Shown here: positions 63,214-64,000 of the stretch, piece by piece
Layout: the number at the start of each line of letters is the position of its first letter
How positions within the stretch are numbered: the stretch's first letter is position 1
Assembly (NCBI GenBank): GCA_005408345.1
Contig: SEMN01000125.1
Coordinates: forward strand, 186,001 to 250,000
Source: Macquaria australasica
Lineage: Eukaryota > Chordata > Actinopteri > Centrarchiformes > Percichthyidae
Length of the DNA stretch: 64,000 bases
Reading direction: 5' to 3'
Program-made: the position numbers and the translations under genes
The notes under the pieces: model-generated
The model's input: the letters and a program-made list of their open reading frames with translations, nothing else
Databases searched by the model: none
What the model was told of the DNA's origin: nothing

Positions 63214-63400
63214 AAAATAGACAAGAAAAAGTAACATACTAAGTATTAAGATATTTTATTGAAGTAAAACTACAAATACAACAATCTAAAAGTACTCCAA
63301 GTATAAGTCTTTAATTCAAAATCCTACTTAAGTAAATGTACAGAAGCATTATTAGCCAAATGTACTTAGAGAATCAAAAGTACTTGTGCTGCAGAAGAAA
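63214..63400. repeat. Interspersed repeat with AAGTA/TAAGTAAATGTAC motifs
   Basis: 'taaaagtactccaagtataa', 'cctacttaagtaaatgtaca' and 'caaaagtacttgtgctgcag' are hallmarks of a frequent fish repeat. Confidence 0.5.
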
Positions 63401-64000
63401 TGGCTTGTGACTGATATATTATTATGTATTTTATCATTAGGTTGTTATTACTAATGCATCATTGCTTAATTGTCTCTACTCGAGGTGGAGCTAGCTTTAA
63501 CTACCTAATACTATACGATAAAGTAGTTTCATCCAGTGGTTCCCAACCTAGGTGTCGGGCTCCTTCCTCAGGGTCAAAAGATAAATTTGACTAATTATTT
63601 ATGGGGTAGAAAAAAAAGAGAAAGAAACTTCTACAAATATTCTTCTTTTGCACTTTTCTCACGTTTCTCTTTCGAAACGTGTTGGTTCTAATTCAGTAGT
63701 TAAACACGTTACGTTGCCAATATTAAATAGTGGAAAAGTAACGTTAGAACACATGTTTTGTGTAAGGTCATTGTGTTTTGACCTTCAGGGCCACCATACA
63801 GATAAGATAATAAGAAGGAATAGGTGCAGACCGTAAAAACAACAAACATTAAGAATTTGAGACCAATGCATACGAGAAACTATGAAAATGTAATACAATA
63901 TATATAAATATTAAATATAATAAAAAGAAATAAGAAAATAAATAGTTAAATAAAAGCTAGACTAAAAACTAGATAAAATAGATTAAACAGACAAAAACAA

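Larger units (their letters stand above)
61536..64000. other. Downstream intergenic DNA, repeat-rich
   Basis: Holds a retroposon-like fragment (61835-61885), an unexplained open region (62872-63222), an 'aagtaaatgtac'-type fish repeat (63214-63400) and a 'gtggttcccaaccta' repeat (63535-63590). No neighbouring gene can be named. Confidence 0.5.

Overview
The window is nuclear DNA from a vertebrate, almost certainly a ray-finned (teleost) fish. It is AT-rich, intron-rich and full of fish-type repeats: Tc1-like and TTAA-bounded foldback elements, a LINE fragment, and (TA)n, (CT)n and (GT)n tracts. One large multi-exon gene takes up most of it. There is no sign of bacterial operons, CRISPR arrays, rRNA or tRNA genes.

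The gene is kif21a on the + strand, encoding a kinesin-4 family motor. I could build the coding sequence exon by exon: 35 coding exons from the ATG at 4387 to the TGA at 59531-59533. They sum to 4782 nt (1593 codons plus stop) and every junction is phase-compatible. The product has an N-terminal kinesin motor (about residues 8-372), coiled coils, an acidic hinge (about 610-647), the coiled-coil region that carries autoinhibition in KIF21A, a KANK-binding segment (about 1115-1147) and a C-terminal WD40 propeller (about 1255-1593). The linker motifs and the C-terminus match KIF21A rather than KIF21B.

Layout: 1-3.88 kb, upstream intergenic DNA without a recognised gene; 3.89-4.43 kb, CpG-rich promoter, 5' leader with short uORFs, and exon 1; 4.43-24.75 kb, a 20 kb first intron with repeats and one candidate enhancer; 24.75-34.35 kb, motor exons 2-8 and first stalk exons 9-10; 35.5-48.8 kb, stalk and linker exons 11-28, including a 21-nt microexon; 48.8-54.1 kb, a repeat-containing intron where mammals carry extra linker exons; 54.1-59.53 kb, seven WD40 exons; 59.53 to about 61.53 kb, the 3' UTR ending after an AATAAA; the rest is repeat-rich intergenic DNA with one unexplained open region near 63 kb.

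I found no new multi-gene system. Most worth a second look are a GC-AG intron that splits the motor P-loop, a possible in-frame alternative first exon, the microexon, loss of mammalian linker exons, a broken THAP domain in intron 2, and a TTAA-flanked foldback family of which one copy lies in the 3' UTR. All homology statements come from recognising the families by eye; no search was run.
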